From Pectobacterium betavasculorum (lineage in GTDB: Bacteria; Pseudomonadota; Gammaproteobacteria; Enterobacterales; Enterobacteriaceae), in NCBI RefSeq assembly GCF_000749845.1, contig NZ_JQHM01000004.1, positions 124,001 to 188,000 of the forward strand: a stretch of 64,000 nt of DNA, written 5' to 3'. This document shows positions 26,635 through 34,942 of the stretch, in pieces. The stretch's first letter is position 1; each line of letters starts with the position of its first letter. Position numbers and translations under genes: made by a program. A model generated the notes under the pieces. The model saw only the letters and a program-made list of their open reading frames with translations, had not been told where the DNA came from and ran no database searches.

Positions 26635-27629
26635 AGAGTCCTTCTTTGGCGGTGCAGCCAGCGCTGCCGGGCAATAAGTCAGGGCTGTCATTCTTTATTC
26701 GCTATGGCTTTCTGGTCATTCTGCTGGCTTTTTTGGTGTTTTTCTCGCTACAAAATCCGATATTTTTGACGCTAGATAACTGGGGGAACCTGCTCCAGGG
26801 CAGTGCGGTGTTGCTGGTTGTGGCGTTGGCAATGACGCTGGTCGTGACGGCTGGCGGTATCGATCTATCCGTGGGAGTTGCACTGGATTTTGGCGCAGCC
26901 TTCGCGCTGGTAGCGCTCAAAGTCTATGGTCTGCCGTGGCAGGCCGCGGTGTTGGCCGCACTGGTGGGTGGGGCGCTGGTGGGGTTGCTTAATGCGATAT
27001 TGATTATTCATTGTCGGATTAAGCCGTTTTTGGCGACGTTGGGAACGTGGTTTATTGGCAGCAGTATCGAACGTATTTATACCGAAGGGGGCGGGCCAAT
27101 TGCCTATCGCCGGATGGCACCGCAGTATCACGAGCTTGCCGTGGGCGATCTGTGGGGCATTCCGGTGCCGATTGTGATTGTGGCAGCGTTGTGGCTCAGC
27201 TATTACCTATTTTTTGAACGGACAATTGCCGGTAAACGCATCCACGCCATGGGGTTGAATGCGCCTGCGGCGCTGATTGCTGGCGTTAATGTGCGGCGAA
27301 TGACGTTCTGGCTACTGATTGTCACGTCGGTGACGTGTGCCGTCGGTGGCGTAGTGTTATCCGCCAATCTGCGTCAGTTTACGCCGCTGGCCGGACAGGC
27401 TTACCTGATGGACGCGATTGCCGCTGTTTTTATCGGTACCGCGTTCCACGCGCAGGGGCGGCCTAACGTGGTGGGAACGCTAATCGGCGTGTTGTTTCTC
27501 GGCATGATTGCCAACGGTTTGAATTTGATGGGGCTGAACTTCATCGTAAAAGATGCGTTAAGCGGCGTGATTTTAGTGTTGGCGCTGGCCCTCTCTTTTC
27601 TGCAAGGGCGACTGCGCCAGCGGCAATAA
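26631..27629 (+). CDS. Sugar ABC transporter permease (RbsC-like) 2
   Basis: Second BPD_transp_2 permease, 332 residues, with TLVVTAGGIDLSVGVALDFG near residue 65-85, the family's conserved motif. It overlaps the previous permease by four bases (ATGA). Having two different permease genes is common in pentose-type importers that use a heterodimeric channel. About ten hydrophobic segments are visible. Confidence 0.85.
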   Translation: MKSPSLAVQPALPGNKSGLSFFIRYGFLVILLAFLVFFSLQNPIFLTLDNWGNLLQGSAVLLVVALAMTLVVTAGGIDLSVGVALDFGAAFALVALKVYGLPWQAAVLAALVGGALVGLLNAILIIHCRIKPFLATLGTWFIGSSIERIYTEGGGPIAYRRMAPQYHELAVGDLWGIPVPIVIVAALWLSYYLFFERTIAGKRIHAMGLNAPAALIAGVNVRRMTFWLLIVTSVTCAVGGVVLSANLRQFTPLAGQAYLMDAIAAVFIGTAFHAQGRPNVVGTLIGVLFLGMIANGLNLMGLNFIVKDALSGVILVLALALSFLQGRLRQRQ

Positions 27630-27669
27630 CTGTCTGATACCAAAAAAAATAGAATGTGAAGGAGTGAGC

Positions 27670-28611
27670 GTGAGTCAGTTTGATGCGATTTTTGTCGGAT
27701 TAACCATTCTGGACGTGGCCGGTCGACCCGTCACCGGCTTACCTGAAGGGGGCGGTGTACACTTTATTGACGAGATCCGTCTTAATCCCGCAGGTACGGC
27801 TAGCGGAGCAGCGATGAATGCAGCCAAACTTGGCATCAGCACGGCGACGGTGGCCTGTCTCGGCGAGGATGAAAAGGCAGATTTTATTCTGGCGGCCTAT
27901 CACAAACTCGCCATTGACTGTTCGCTGGTGCAGCGCACGACAGCGGCATCGACGTCAGCGACAATTCTGGCTATTCGCCCGGACGGTGAACGCCCGGCAC
28001 TGCATTATCGTGGCGCATCGGATCATTTGTTCATCGATGAGCAAAATTTTGACGCCGTGTGCAACGCGCGTTTTTTACACCACGGCGGTACGGGTCTACT
28101 GGCGAAAATGGATCAAGGGCAGAGCGCCCGCCTGCTTCGACACGCTAAAAAGAAGGGGTTGACGACCAGCTTCGATCTGATTGCGCCGAATGGGGAAACG
28201 TTGTCACTGCTGACGCCATTGCTACCGGACGTCGACTACTTTATGCCCTCGTTGGAAGAGGCGGCGTTTATTTCCGGCCAGACGATACCGGCCGAGATCG
28301 CGGCTTTCTTTCTCGATCGTGGCGTCGGCACCTGTATTTTCAAAGCGGGAGCGGCAGGCTCTTACGTGTTTGGTCCAGAGTTCTCGTTGCGTATTCCCGC
28401 CTATCGCGTGCCGGTATCAGATACGACGGGCTGCGGAGACAGTTACTGTGGCGGCTTTATTGCTGGCCTGGCAAAAGGTTGGGAAGTGGAACAAGCCTGT
28501 CAGCTCGGCTCGGCCGTTTCAGGGTTGGTTGCCACGGGACTGGGTTCTGACGCGGGTGTGATTGACTGGGAACACACGCTGCGGTTTATGGCTGAGACGC
28601 CAACCTATTAG
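27670..28611 (+). CDS. PfkB family carbohydrate kinase
   Basis: Ribokinase-like sugar kinase, about 313 residues. N-terminal FDAIFVGLTILDVAGRP, glycine-rich NPAGTASGAAMNAAKLG, and the C-terminal signature DTTGCGDSYCGGFIAGLA with the catalytic Asp. GTG 27670 is preferred over GTG 27664 because AAGGAG lies just upstream with five-base spacing. It follows the transporter by 40 bases and likely phosphorylates the imported sugar or a derived product; the substrate is unknown. Confidence 0.83.
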   Translation: MSQFDAIFVGLTILDVAGRPVTGLPEGGGVHFIDEIRLNPAGTASGAAMNAAKLGISTATVACLGEDEKADFILAAYHKLAIDCSLVQRTTAASTSATILAIRPDGERPALHYRGASDHLFIDEQNFDAVCNARFLHHGGTGLLAKMDQGQSARLLRHAKKKGLTTSFDLIAPNGETLSLLTPLLPDVDYFMPSLEEAAFISGQTIPAEIAAFFLDRGVGTCIFKAGAAGSYVFGPEFSLRIPAYRVPVSDTTGCGDSYCGGFIAGLAKGWEVEQACQLGSAVSGLVATGLGSDAGVIDWEHTLRFMAETPTY

Positions 28612-28624
28612 AGCGGTGTTACGT

Positions 28625-29653
28625 CTATTTCCATTCATATAGCAGCGGTTCGCCACGGATGAACCGCTGTAGATCGGTTGCGATCATTGCGGTGTGTTTC
28701 ACCAGCGTTTCTCGTGTCGCGCCAGCGATATGCGGCGTGAGTACCACATTATCAAATTCGGTAATGAACGGATGATGACGCCAAAGGGGTTCGCTGTCGT
28801 AAACGTCAAGTGCAGCACCCGCCAGCCATCTTTCACGTAGTGCCGTGATCAGGTCAGCTTCGACAACGACGGCAGCACGAGAGGTATTGATGAGATAGGC
28901 GCCAGAACGCATCGTCTTCAGCCTGTCGAGGTTGACCAGCCCCTTGGTTTGCGGCGTGCTATTAAGGTGCAGGCTGACGAAGTCGGATTGCGAGAATAGC
29001 TCGTCCAGCGTGGCTTTCCGCACGCCGGGCTCATCAATTTCTTCGGCCGCGACATAGGGATCGGCAATCAGCAATTGCATACCAAAGGCACGTGCCAGTT
29101 TCCCGACGCGACGACCAATACTGCCATAGCCGACGAGACCGAGCGTCTTATTACGCAGTTCGCCGCCTTTGAAAATTTCATATGGACTGTGTTTGTCCAC
29201 ATCCCATACTACATCCTGTCGCAATCCCGCCTGTGTCTGTAAGGCGGCGTCGCTATCGCGTGTGAACTCACCGCGCTTCAGTGCGCTGTGTGCCTGAGGG
29301 ATGTGGCGTGTGGCATTTAGCATCAGTGCCAGCGTTAATTCTGCGGCGGCATCGGCGTTGCGACCGGGGGTGTAAAGTACCGGAATACCCCGGCGGCGTG
29401 CGGCCTCAACATCGATGTTGACCGGGTTGGCACGAGTACAGGCGATAAGCCGCAGATGAGGGCAAGCCTCGATAACGCGGGCGGTAATATCATCATAGCT
29501 GGTGATAATGACGTCGGCGTTCTCCGCCAGATGAATCAGCGCCGTTTCGCTCAGTTTGGGCTGACCGATGGCCCAGCCATCCACAATTAATTCCCCGAGC
29601 GCCTGAAAGGCATCAAGGCTGCCGCCATATTCGGCGGTAAACACGATCTTCAT
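28625..29653 (-). CDS. D-isomer-specific 2-hydroxyacid dehydrogenase
   Basis: NAD-dependent dehydrogenase of the 2-hydroxyacid family, 342 residues. The Rossmann motif is GLVGYGSIGRRVG (about 172-184). Catalytic residues are seen in NTSRAAVV (Arg), a downstream Glu (DSEPL) and His in TPHIAGAT. It overlaps the kinase gene upstream by four bases, so the two are one minus-strand unit, and it is convergent with the PfkB gene only 13 bases away. Its place in a sugar locus suggests oxidation or reduction of a sugar acid, which is inference. Confidence 0.85.
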   Translation of the reverse strand: MKIVFTAEYGGSLDAFQALGELIVDGWAIGQPKLSETALIHLAENADVIITSYDDITARVIEACPHLRLIACTRANPVNIDVEAARRRGIPVLYTPGRNADAAAELTLALMLNATRHIPQAHSALKRGEFTRDSDAALQTQAGLRQDVVWDVDKHSPYEIFKGGELRNKTLGLVGYGSIGRRVGKLARAFGMQLLIADPYVAAEEIDEPGVRKATLDELFSQSDFVSLHLNSTPQTKGLVNLDRLKTMRSGAYLINTSRAAVVVEADLITALRERWLAGAALDVYDSEPLWRHHPFITEFDNVVLTPHIAGATRETLVKHTAMIATDLQRFIRGEPLLYEWK

Positions 29654-31197
29654 GAGGCAATGTTTTCCTGTGAGGTGTATGCCGTGTGTGAATGTGCTGC
29701 GTTGTGATGATCTAGTACATTGAGCGCGTGAGCCCGTGCCTGCCAGAGCGGCTGTAGCTGATCGCGTAGTTGGCGAAAAACCGGAAACAATATTTGATAG
29801 CGTCGATGCGCGTCGGCATCAGGGAAAAACGTCAGTGTCTGGGGGTGGGATGAAGGCATCATGTTGGCACTTTCGCCAACGGACAGGGCGGCAAGACGCG
29901 CAGCACCGCATGCGCTCAACTCTTTGACTGAGCTGGCGATCACTCGTCGTCCGGTACAGTCTGCAATGATCTGTAACCAGATCGCCGAAGCGGCACCTCC
30001 ACCGGCGATATAGAGATCGCCGTGTGCAGGGTAACCACTGAGCGAATCCGTAATCGCATAGGCCAGTCCCTCAAAGACTGCGCGGAGTAAATCGGTGTTG
30101 GTGGTGGATTGCCCGATACCAAAAAATCCCGCTCGCGCCGATGTGCTATAAAACGGCGCACGCTCGCCATTAAGGTAAGGCTGATAAAAAACGCCGCCGC
30201 TGCCGGGTGGGACGTGGGAAATACGCGCCCCAATCGTCTGAAAATCGGCATCGCCGGCTAAGGTGCTTAACGCCCAATCGATGTTCGGCGTACCAGACTG
30301 CATGGCAAACAGGTTGAGATAATGCCCCGGCCAGGCGTGCGCGACAAAGCGGGTTTGCAAGCTCACCTGAGTTAAGCCACGGCACACAATCCCGGTACAG
30401 CAGGTGGTGCCGAGAATAGTAAAAATGTCGCCATCGTGAATGGCTCCGATGCCTAACGCGGCGGCAGACACATCCAACGCGCCTGCACAAACGGGGATGC
30501 CAACGGGTAAACCTGTCAGTGCAGCCACGGTGTCGCTAAGCGTTCCGGCAATGTCATCGGGATAAAGCAACGGCGGAAAAAGTGGCCTGATCGCGTGTAA
30601 ATCCAGCTTATCCAGCACGGTTTTTGACAGCGTCTCGCTATGCAGATCCAGCAGCGACGTACCCGCATCCGTCAGTTCCAGATTGGCCTGTCCCGTTAGC
30701 CGAAAGCGTACCCAGTCTTTGGCAAAAAAGAAGTAATCGGCGTCGCTCAGCGCATCTGGCTGATGTTGTGTCAGCCAGCGTAACTGCTGCGCGCTGTTGC
30801 AGGGGAGCAGGGGAGAACCCGTTTCGGGAAAGAGTGTCGCTTCCAGATTCGGGCGCTGTTTAAGCTGATGAACCTGTTCCGCCGTGCGGGTATCACTCCA
30901 GAGGATGGCCTGTCGTACCGGTTGCCCGTGACGATCGCTTAGCCAGACGCCTTCGCCCTGTCCGGCTAGTCCAATAGCGCGTACATGACCGTGATGCAAC
31001 CGAAGTGAGGTTGCCAGCGTTTTCAACGTTGAAAGCACCCCATCCCACACGTGGGACATATTTTGCTCGGCGTAGCCGGGAAGCGGAGAGTAGGTCACTG
31101 TGTTGGCTGACGCAATCTGAAGCTCGTTAAAATCGGCATCGAATAACACCGATTTAACCTTTGAGGTCCCGATATCTATGCCAATGTAGTAATCCAT
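29650..31197 (-). CDS. FGGY family carbohydrate kinase
   Basis: Sugar kinase of 515 residues. The N-terminal phosphate loop YIGIDIGTSKVKSVLFD, catalytic Asp region in PVCAGALDVSAAALG, and C-terminal adenosine motif IAGGGAASAIWLQI are all present. It is related in pattern to xylulose/erythritol-type kinases; I cannot name the substrate. First gene of a minus-strand pair with the 2-hydroxyacid dehydrogenase. With the PfkB kinase opposite, the locus has two different sugar kinases. Confidence 0.85.
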   Translation of the reverse strand: MDYYIGIDIGTSKVKSVLFDADFNELQIASANTVTYSPLPGYAEQNMSHVWDGVLSTLKTLATSLRLHHGHVRAIGLAGQGEGVWLSDRHGQPVRQAILWSDTRTAEQVHQLKQRPNLEATLFPETGSPLLPCNSAQQLRWLTQHQPDALSDADYFFFAKDWVRFRLTGQANLELTDAGTSLLDLHSETLSKTVLDKLDLHAIRPLFPPLLYPDDIAGTLSDTVAALTGLPVGIPVCAGALDVSAAALGIGAIHDGDIFTILGTTCCTGIVCRGLTQVSLQTRFVAHAWPGHYLNLFAMQSGTPNIDWALSTLAGDADFQTIGARISHVPPGSGGVFYQPYLNGERAPFYSTSARAGFFGIGQSTTNTDLLRAVFEGLAYAITDSLSGYPAHGDLYIAGGGAASAIWLQIIADCTGRRVIASSVKELSACGAARLAALSVGESANMMPSSHPQTLTFFPDADAHRRYQILFPVFRQLRDQLQPLWQARAHALNVLDHHNAAHSHTAYTSQENIAS

Positions 31198-31366
31198 GCT
31201 GTTCTGACCCTGCTGCGTAAAACCCGTATCAGCATCAGAATAAGGGAAAAACAGCCACCGCTATATTCATAGAAGTGCAAAGCAAAGCGTCAATTGTGGA
31301 ATAGCGGCGTATGTGGAACGGAGATGAATGTGAAAGGGCATAAATAGTTGTTATTGATGAGAAAGT

Positions 31367-31672
31367 TTATTCGTCGGCTTGAGACAGAATCGCGTCGAGC
31401 AGGCCTGGGAAGCGCTGCTGCATTTCGCTGCGGCGCAATCGGTTGATGTGGGTGGTACCGCTGTTGGTGGTATGTAGCAGGCCCGAATCGCGTAAAACGC
31501 GAAAATGGTGCGACACGCTGGATTTCGGGCGACCGCCGTCGAGTTCGCTACACGTCGCTTCTTCTTGTACGGATAGACACCGCACAATGCTTAAGCGTAA
31601 CGGATCGCTCAAGGCGTACAGGACGCGCTCAAGAGTAAATTCTTCAGGGGACGGGTGCTTAAAGGGTCTCAT
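31367..31672 (-). CDS. ArsR family transcriptional regulator
   Basis: Small winged-helix regulator of about 101 residues. Helix-turn-helix region SSVSHHFRVLRDSGLLHTTN, preceded by ALSDPLRLSIVRCLS. ATG 31672 (MRPFKHPS) is chosen; the frame is open to 31708 but that N-terminus would cover the operator region. No obvious metal-binding cysteine cluster, since CSELDGG has one Cys only, so it may sense an organic ligand. It is divergent from the old yellow enzyme gene, with a shared dyad between them. Confidence 0.85.
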   Translation of the reverse strand: MRPFKHPSPEEFTLERVLYALSDPLRLSIVRCLSVQEEATCSELDGGRPKSSVSHHFRVLRDSGLLHTTNSGTTHINRLRRSEMQQRFPGLLDAILSQADE

Positions 31673-31710
31673 AGACGAATTATAGCGATAGGGTTGTCTA
31701 AAATCCATTG

Positions 31711-31734
31711 TTCGATTAATATCGAATTATCGAA
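31711..31734. promoter_or_regulatory. Candidate ArsR operator between arsR-type gene and OYE
   Basis: TTCGAT-TAAT-ATCGAA (31711-31726) is a perfect 16-base dyad, followed by a further half-site TTATCGAA (31727-31734). It sits in the 87-base divergent intergenic region. ArsR proteins often autoregulate and control the divergent gene, so this is the natural operator; unproven. Confidence 0.6.
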
Positions 31735-31759
31735 ATTAACAGATGAAATAGGAAATATT

Positions 31760-32848
31760 ATGTCCGCACTGTTCCAGCCCTTCAAACTGAAAGATATTAC
31801 GTTACGTAACCGTATTGCTGTTCCACCGATGTGTACCTATTCCGCTAATGATGGCCTGATCAACGAATGGCATGAAGTGCATTATGCGTCGCTGGCGCGC
31901 GGTGGTGCCGGGTTAGTTATCGTTGAAGCGACAGCGGTTGCGCCCGAAGGCCGAATTTCTCCACGCTGTACCGGAATTTGGAACGATGAGCAGGCGCAGG
32001 CGTTTGCCAAGGTTGCCAAATCCATTAAGGATGCAGGCTCTGTACCAGGTATTCAGATTGCGCACGCCGGACGCAAAGCCAGCGCCAATATTCCCTGGGA
32101 AGGTGATGACCATATCCCCGCTGGCGAGCCGAATGGTTGGCAGACGATTGCCCCTTCCGCCGTGCCTTTCGGTGCGAATTTGCCTAAGCAGCCGCAGGAA
32201 ATGACGCTGGAAGATATCGCCCGCGTCCGTGATGACTTTGTTGCTGCCGCTCGCCGTGCGTTGGACGCTGGGTTTGAATGGCTGGAGTTGCACTTTGCTC
32301 ACGGCTATCTGGCACAGAGTTTCTTCTCCGTTCACTCTAACAAGCGTAACGATCAGTACGGCGGTAGCTTTGACAACCGTAGCCGTTTCCTGCTGGAAAC
32401 GCTGGCTGCCGTTCGCGATGTCTGGCCACAACATTTGCCGCTGACTGCCCGTTTCGGCGTGATTGAATTTGACGGCCGCGATGAAGAAACGTTGCAGGAA
32501 TCCATCGAACTGACGCGCCGCTTCAAAGCCGCAGGGTTGGATATGCTGAGCGTTAGCATTGGTTTCTCTACGCCGGAAGCCAACATTCCATGGGCACCTG
32601 CCTTTATGGGGCCGATTGCTCAACAGGTGCGTGAACAGGCCGATCTTCCTGTGTCTTCTGCCTGGGGCTTCGGGACGCCGGAATTGGCTGAGCAGGCCGT
32701 GGCATCGGGTCAGTTGGATCTGGTCATGGTAGGGAAAGCGCATTTGGCGAACCCGCACTGGAGCTATCAAGCTGCACGCGAACTGGGCATCGAGCGCGCC
32801 TCGTGGACGCTGCCAACGCCGTACGCTCACTGGCTGGAACGCTATTAA
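31760..32848 (+). CDS. NADH:flavin oxidoreductase, old yellow enzyme family (YqjM-like)
   Basis: FMN-dependent ene-reductase, 362 residues, TIM barrel. Seen: LFQPFKLKDITLRNRIAVPPMCTYSA at the N-terminus, the QIAHAGRKA strand, the active-site HFAHGYLAQSFFSVHSNKR region, and GKAHLANPHW near the end. AGGAAA precedes ATG 31760. Such enzymes reduce activated alkenes, nitro compounds or electrophiles. Control by the divergent ArsR gene is likely from layout. Confidence 0.9.
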   Translation: MSALFQPFKLKDITLRNRIAVPPMCTYSANDGLINEWHEVHYASLARGGAGLVIVEATAVAPEGRISPRCTGIWNDEQAQAFAKVAKSIKDAGSVPGIQIAHAGRKASANIPWEGDDHIPAGEPNGWQTIAPSAVPFGANLPKQPQEMTLEDIARVRDDFVAAARRALDAGFEWLELHFAHGYLAQSFFSVHSNKRNDQYGGSFDNRSRFLLETLAAVRDVWPQHLPLTARFGVIEFDGRDEETLQESIELTRRFKAAGLDMLSVSIGFSTPEANIPWAPAFMGPIAQQVREQADLPVSSAWGFGTPELAEQAVASGQLDLVMVGKAHLANPHWSYQAARELGIERASWTLPTPYAHWLERY

Positions 32849-33185
32849 TTACTGATAAGTATCTCTGTGGCCTTGGTGTCACAACCGACTTAGGGCGCCC
32901 AATTGCTGGCGCTCTAATAACCTGGTTTTTTTGGCGATAATGCTGCCCTTAAAGCGTTCCTTGTTATACCCGTTGCAGACGTCATCGTCAGCATAGAATT
33001 TCCTGATGGAAAAGGCATCATCCTGAAATCTGTAATAATGAATCGCTAAATGCAACCTATCCGGGCGCCACGACGGCCGATTCTCGCTCATCACCACGTA
33101 ACAACATCTCCCTGAGCAGATGTTGAGACTGATCTTTATCCCAGCCAGCGCGTAATGGAAAGCACCAGCCTCCAGATAACCTCAC
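32849..33185. other. 337-base region with no assured gene
   Basis: It contains an imperfect stem AGGGCGCC/GGCGCTCT (32892-32915) without a good T-run. A minus-strand frame at 32879-33097 could encode 72 residues, and a second open minus-strand frame upstream contains LLREMLLRGDERESAVVAPG. Neither is recognised. The stretch may be a decayed gene. Confidence 0.35.
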
Positions 33186-33518
33186 TCAATGCGGTGCCAC
33201 TTTCGAAAAGATATTAATCACCAGCACACCCGCGCAAATCAACCCCATTCCCAGTATGGCAGGCAGATCCAGCTTCTGTCCGCTGACCAACCAGCCCAGC
33301 AAACTGATCAGCACAATCCCCGCACCTGACCAGATGGCATACGCCACCCCGGTAGGGATGTGTGCCAGTGTCTGCGAAAGCAGATAGAACGCGGCGGCAT
33401 AGCAGGAAATTGTCCCCACGGAGGGCCATAAGCGGCTAAACCCTTCAGAGTATTTCATCATCGTTGTGCCAATTACTTCTGCAACGATGGCTAGGCCAAG
33501 AAGAATGTAGGTGTTCAT
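33186..33518 (-). CDS. emrE: Small multidrug resistance efflux protein EmrE
   Basis: Four-helix inner membrane proton antiporter of 110 residues, exporting quaternary ammonium and lipophilic cations. The essential Glu14 is in AIVAEVIGTT. LWPSVGTISCYAAAFYLLSQ and PTGVAYAIWSGAGIVLISLL closely follow E. coli EmrE over the full length. Its compact context next to unrecognised ORFs and a LysR gene suggests an accessory region. Confidence 0.92.
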   Translation of the reverse strand: MNTYILLGLAIVAEVIGTTMMKYSEGFSRLWPSVGTISCYAAAFYLLSQTLAHIPTGVAYAIWSGAGIVLISLLGWLVSGQKLDLPAILGMGLICAGVLVINIFSKVAPH

Positions 33519-33925
33519 AGCAGTTTATCCATAGAGATCAGCGTTCATACTCCCATTTCGGAAATACGCAGCCGTTAGGGCCGGGAGCGGTCTGTTTTCC
33601 GTTCTCATCGAAACGTGTTTCACATTTTTCAGTGACCACGATGTATTTATGTCCGTGTATTTCTGCGATCTTAGTGACAACAAGATTTAAGTTACGTCTT
33701 ACAAATACCTTCACGCAAAGCAGATACTGGAGAGTTTTGCATAGTGGCACTTCTATCATTACAGTCGTGTGCCACAGCGCTGTGATGGTAAAACAACAGA
33801 GTCACTCAACGGGCATATCGTAATCGTGTGAAAGCGAATATTCGGACCTTGCAGGCCCAAAAGGCATGACGTTTGCTTCGTGCCTAAGCGGACATTTTGA
33901 GCTTGATAGCAATAACTCAGAAAGG
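33519..33925. other. 407-base region between emrE and a LysR gene
   Basis: Apart from a doubtful 73-residue minus-strand frame listed separately, I see no gene, clear terminator or promoter. The DNA is AT-richer than the core genes. Confidence 0.35.
33538..33759 (-). CDS. Doubtful hypothetical small protein
   Basis: An ORF of 73 residues ending CETRFDENGKQTAPGPNGC, then a short tail. The composition of the C-terminal half looks protein-like (polar, Gly/Pro-rich, with two cysteines that could pair), but the ATG has no good ribosome binding site and no family is recognised. It ends 19 bases before emrE. It could be the remains of a longer gene. Confidence 0.3.
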   Translation of the reverse strand: MIEVPLCKTLQYLLCVKVFVRRNLNLVVTKIAEIHGHKYIVVTEKCETRFDENGKQTAPGPNGCVFPKWEYER

Positions 33926-34801
33926 TCATGCCAGATGAGCTTCAGCGATAATTTCCATTAAAAAGTCAGCCACTACCCTGATCCGTGAAGATGCTATTAG
34001 GTCGGTATGACTGACCAACCAGAGGTCTTCAGAAAACACACGCTGGGTATGGATGACCTCCACCAGGTCGCTGTTCTGCGCGGCAATGAAGCAGGGTAAA
34101 ACTGCGAGTCCTAAGCCAGCGTTTACTGCGGCAATCTGTGTTACAAGGCTGGTCAAGGCTAATTTCGACGTACTGTCAGGGACGTGTTCATTGAGCCATC
34201 TGGCAGAGGGGAGATGACTGAACGACTTGTCCCATGTGATAAAACTTCGGCCTATTATCGGGTTATCTTCGGGCGCAGGATGCTCGCGGACATAGGTTTC
34301 TGAACCGTACACCGCAGAAGCCACAACACCAACCTTTCGTATCTTCAAGGAATTCTGCTCAGGACGGACAAGCCGCAGCGCAATATCGGCATCATTTCGT
34401 ACTACTGATACGGTATTTACACCCGTGACGAGCTCCAGAATGATGTCAGGATAACAGGCCATAAAGCGTGGTAGCTGAGGAATAATCAGGTGGTTTGCCA
34501 GCGTCACTGCTGTAGCCAGGCGGACTATTCCGGCAGGAGCCAGATCCCGTCCAGAGATTTTTTTCTCCAGTGTTCCTACTTTACCTTCCACATCTTCAGC
34601 ATATTTGAGAACTTCCTTGCCAACATCAGTAAGAAAATATCCGGTCTGATGATGGAGGAACAGGCAGGTCTTTAAACTGCTTTCAAGTGCGCCAATCCTT
34701 CTTGATACTGTTGACTGGCTGACCTTCAGCTTAGTGGCAGTTTTGGTGAGGCTGCCTGTTCGCGCGACTTCCAAAAAGAAGCGTAAGTCGTTCCAGTCCA
34801 T
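33926..34801 (-). CDS. LysR family transcriptional regulator
   Basis: LTTR of about 291 residues. The N-terminal helix-turn-helix (LTKTATKLKVSQSTVSRRIG) and the linker helix are intact, and the effector domain follows. ATG 34801 (MDWNDLRFF) is the family-like start; an ATG five codons upstream is also open. It is divergent from the hydrolase gene and most likely controls it. AT content is higher than in flanking core genes. Confidence 0.88.
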   Translation of the reverse strand: MDWNDLRFFLEVARTGSLTKTATKLKVSQSTVSRRIGALESSLKTCLFLHHQTGYFLTDVGKEVLKYAEDVEGKVGTLEKKISGRDLAPAGIVRLATAVTLANHLIIPQLPRFMACYPDIILELVTGVNTVSVVRNDADIALRLVRPEQNSLKIRKVGVVASAVYGSETYVREHPAPEDNPIIGRSFITWDKSFSHLPSARWLNEHVPDSTSKLALTSLVTQIAAVNAGLGLAVLPCFIAAQNSDLVEVIHTQRVFSEDLWLVSHTDLIASSRIRVVADFLMEIIAEAHLA

Positions 34802-34942
34802 GTTTATTTCACGCATAAAGTTTTCTATTTTTGGAAAACAATTTGTCGATTTTATCTATAGTTTTCAAAATATGGAACAAATAAACTCTCTCTCATGGCG
34901 TTTGCCAGTGACAACGCATTATTTCTTAAATAGGACAATAAT

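Noticed and set aside
31913-32830. 305-residue open frame antisense to the old yellow enzyme
   Set aside because: Antisense shadow; the plus-strand frame has all conserved OYE motifs.
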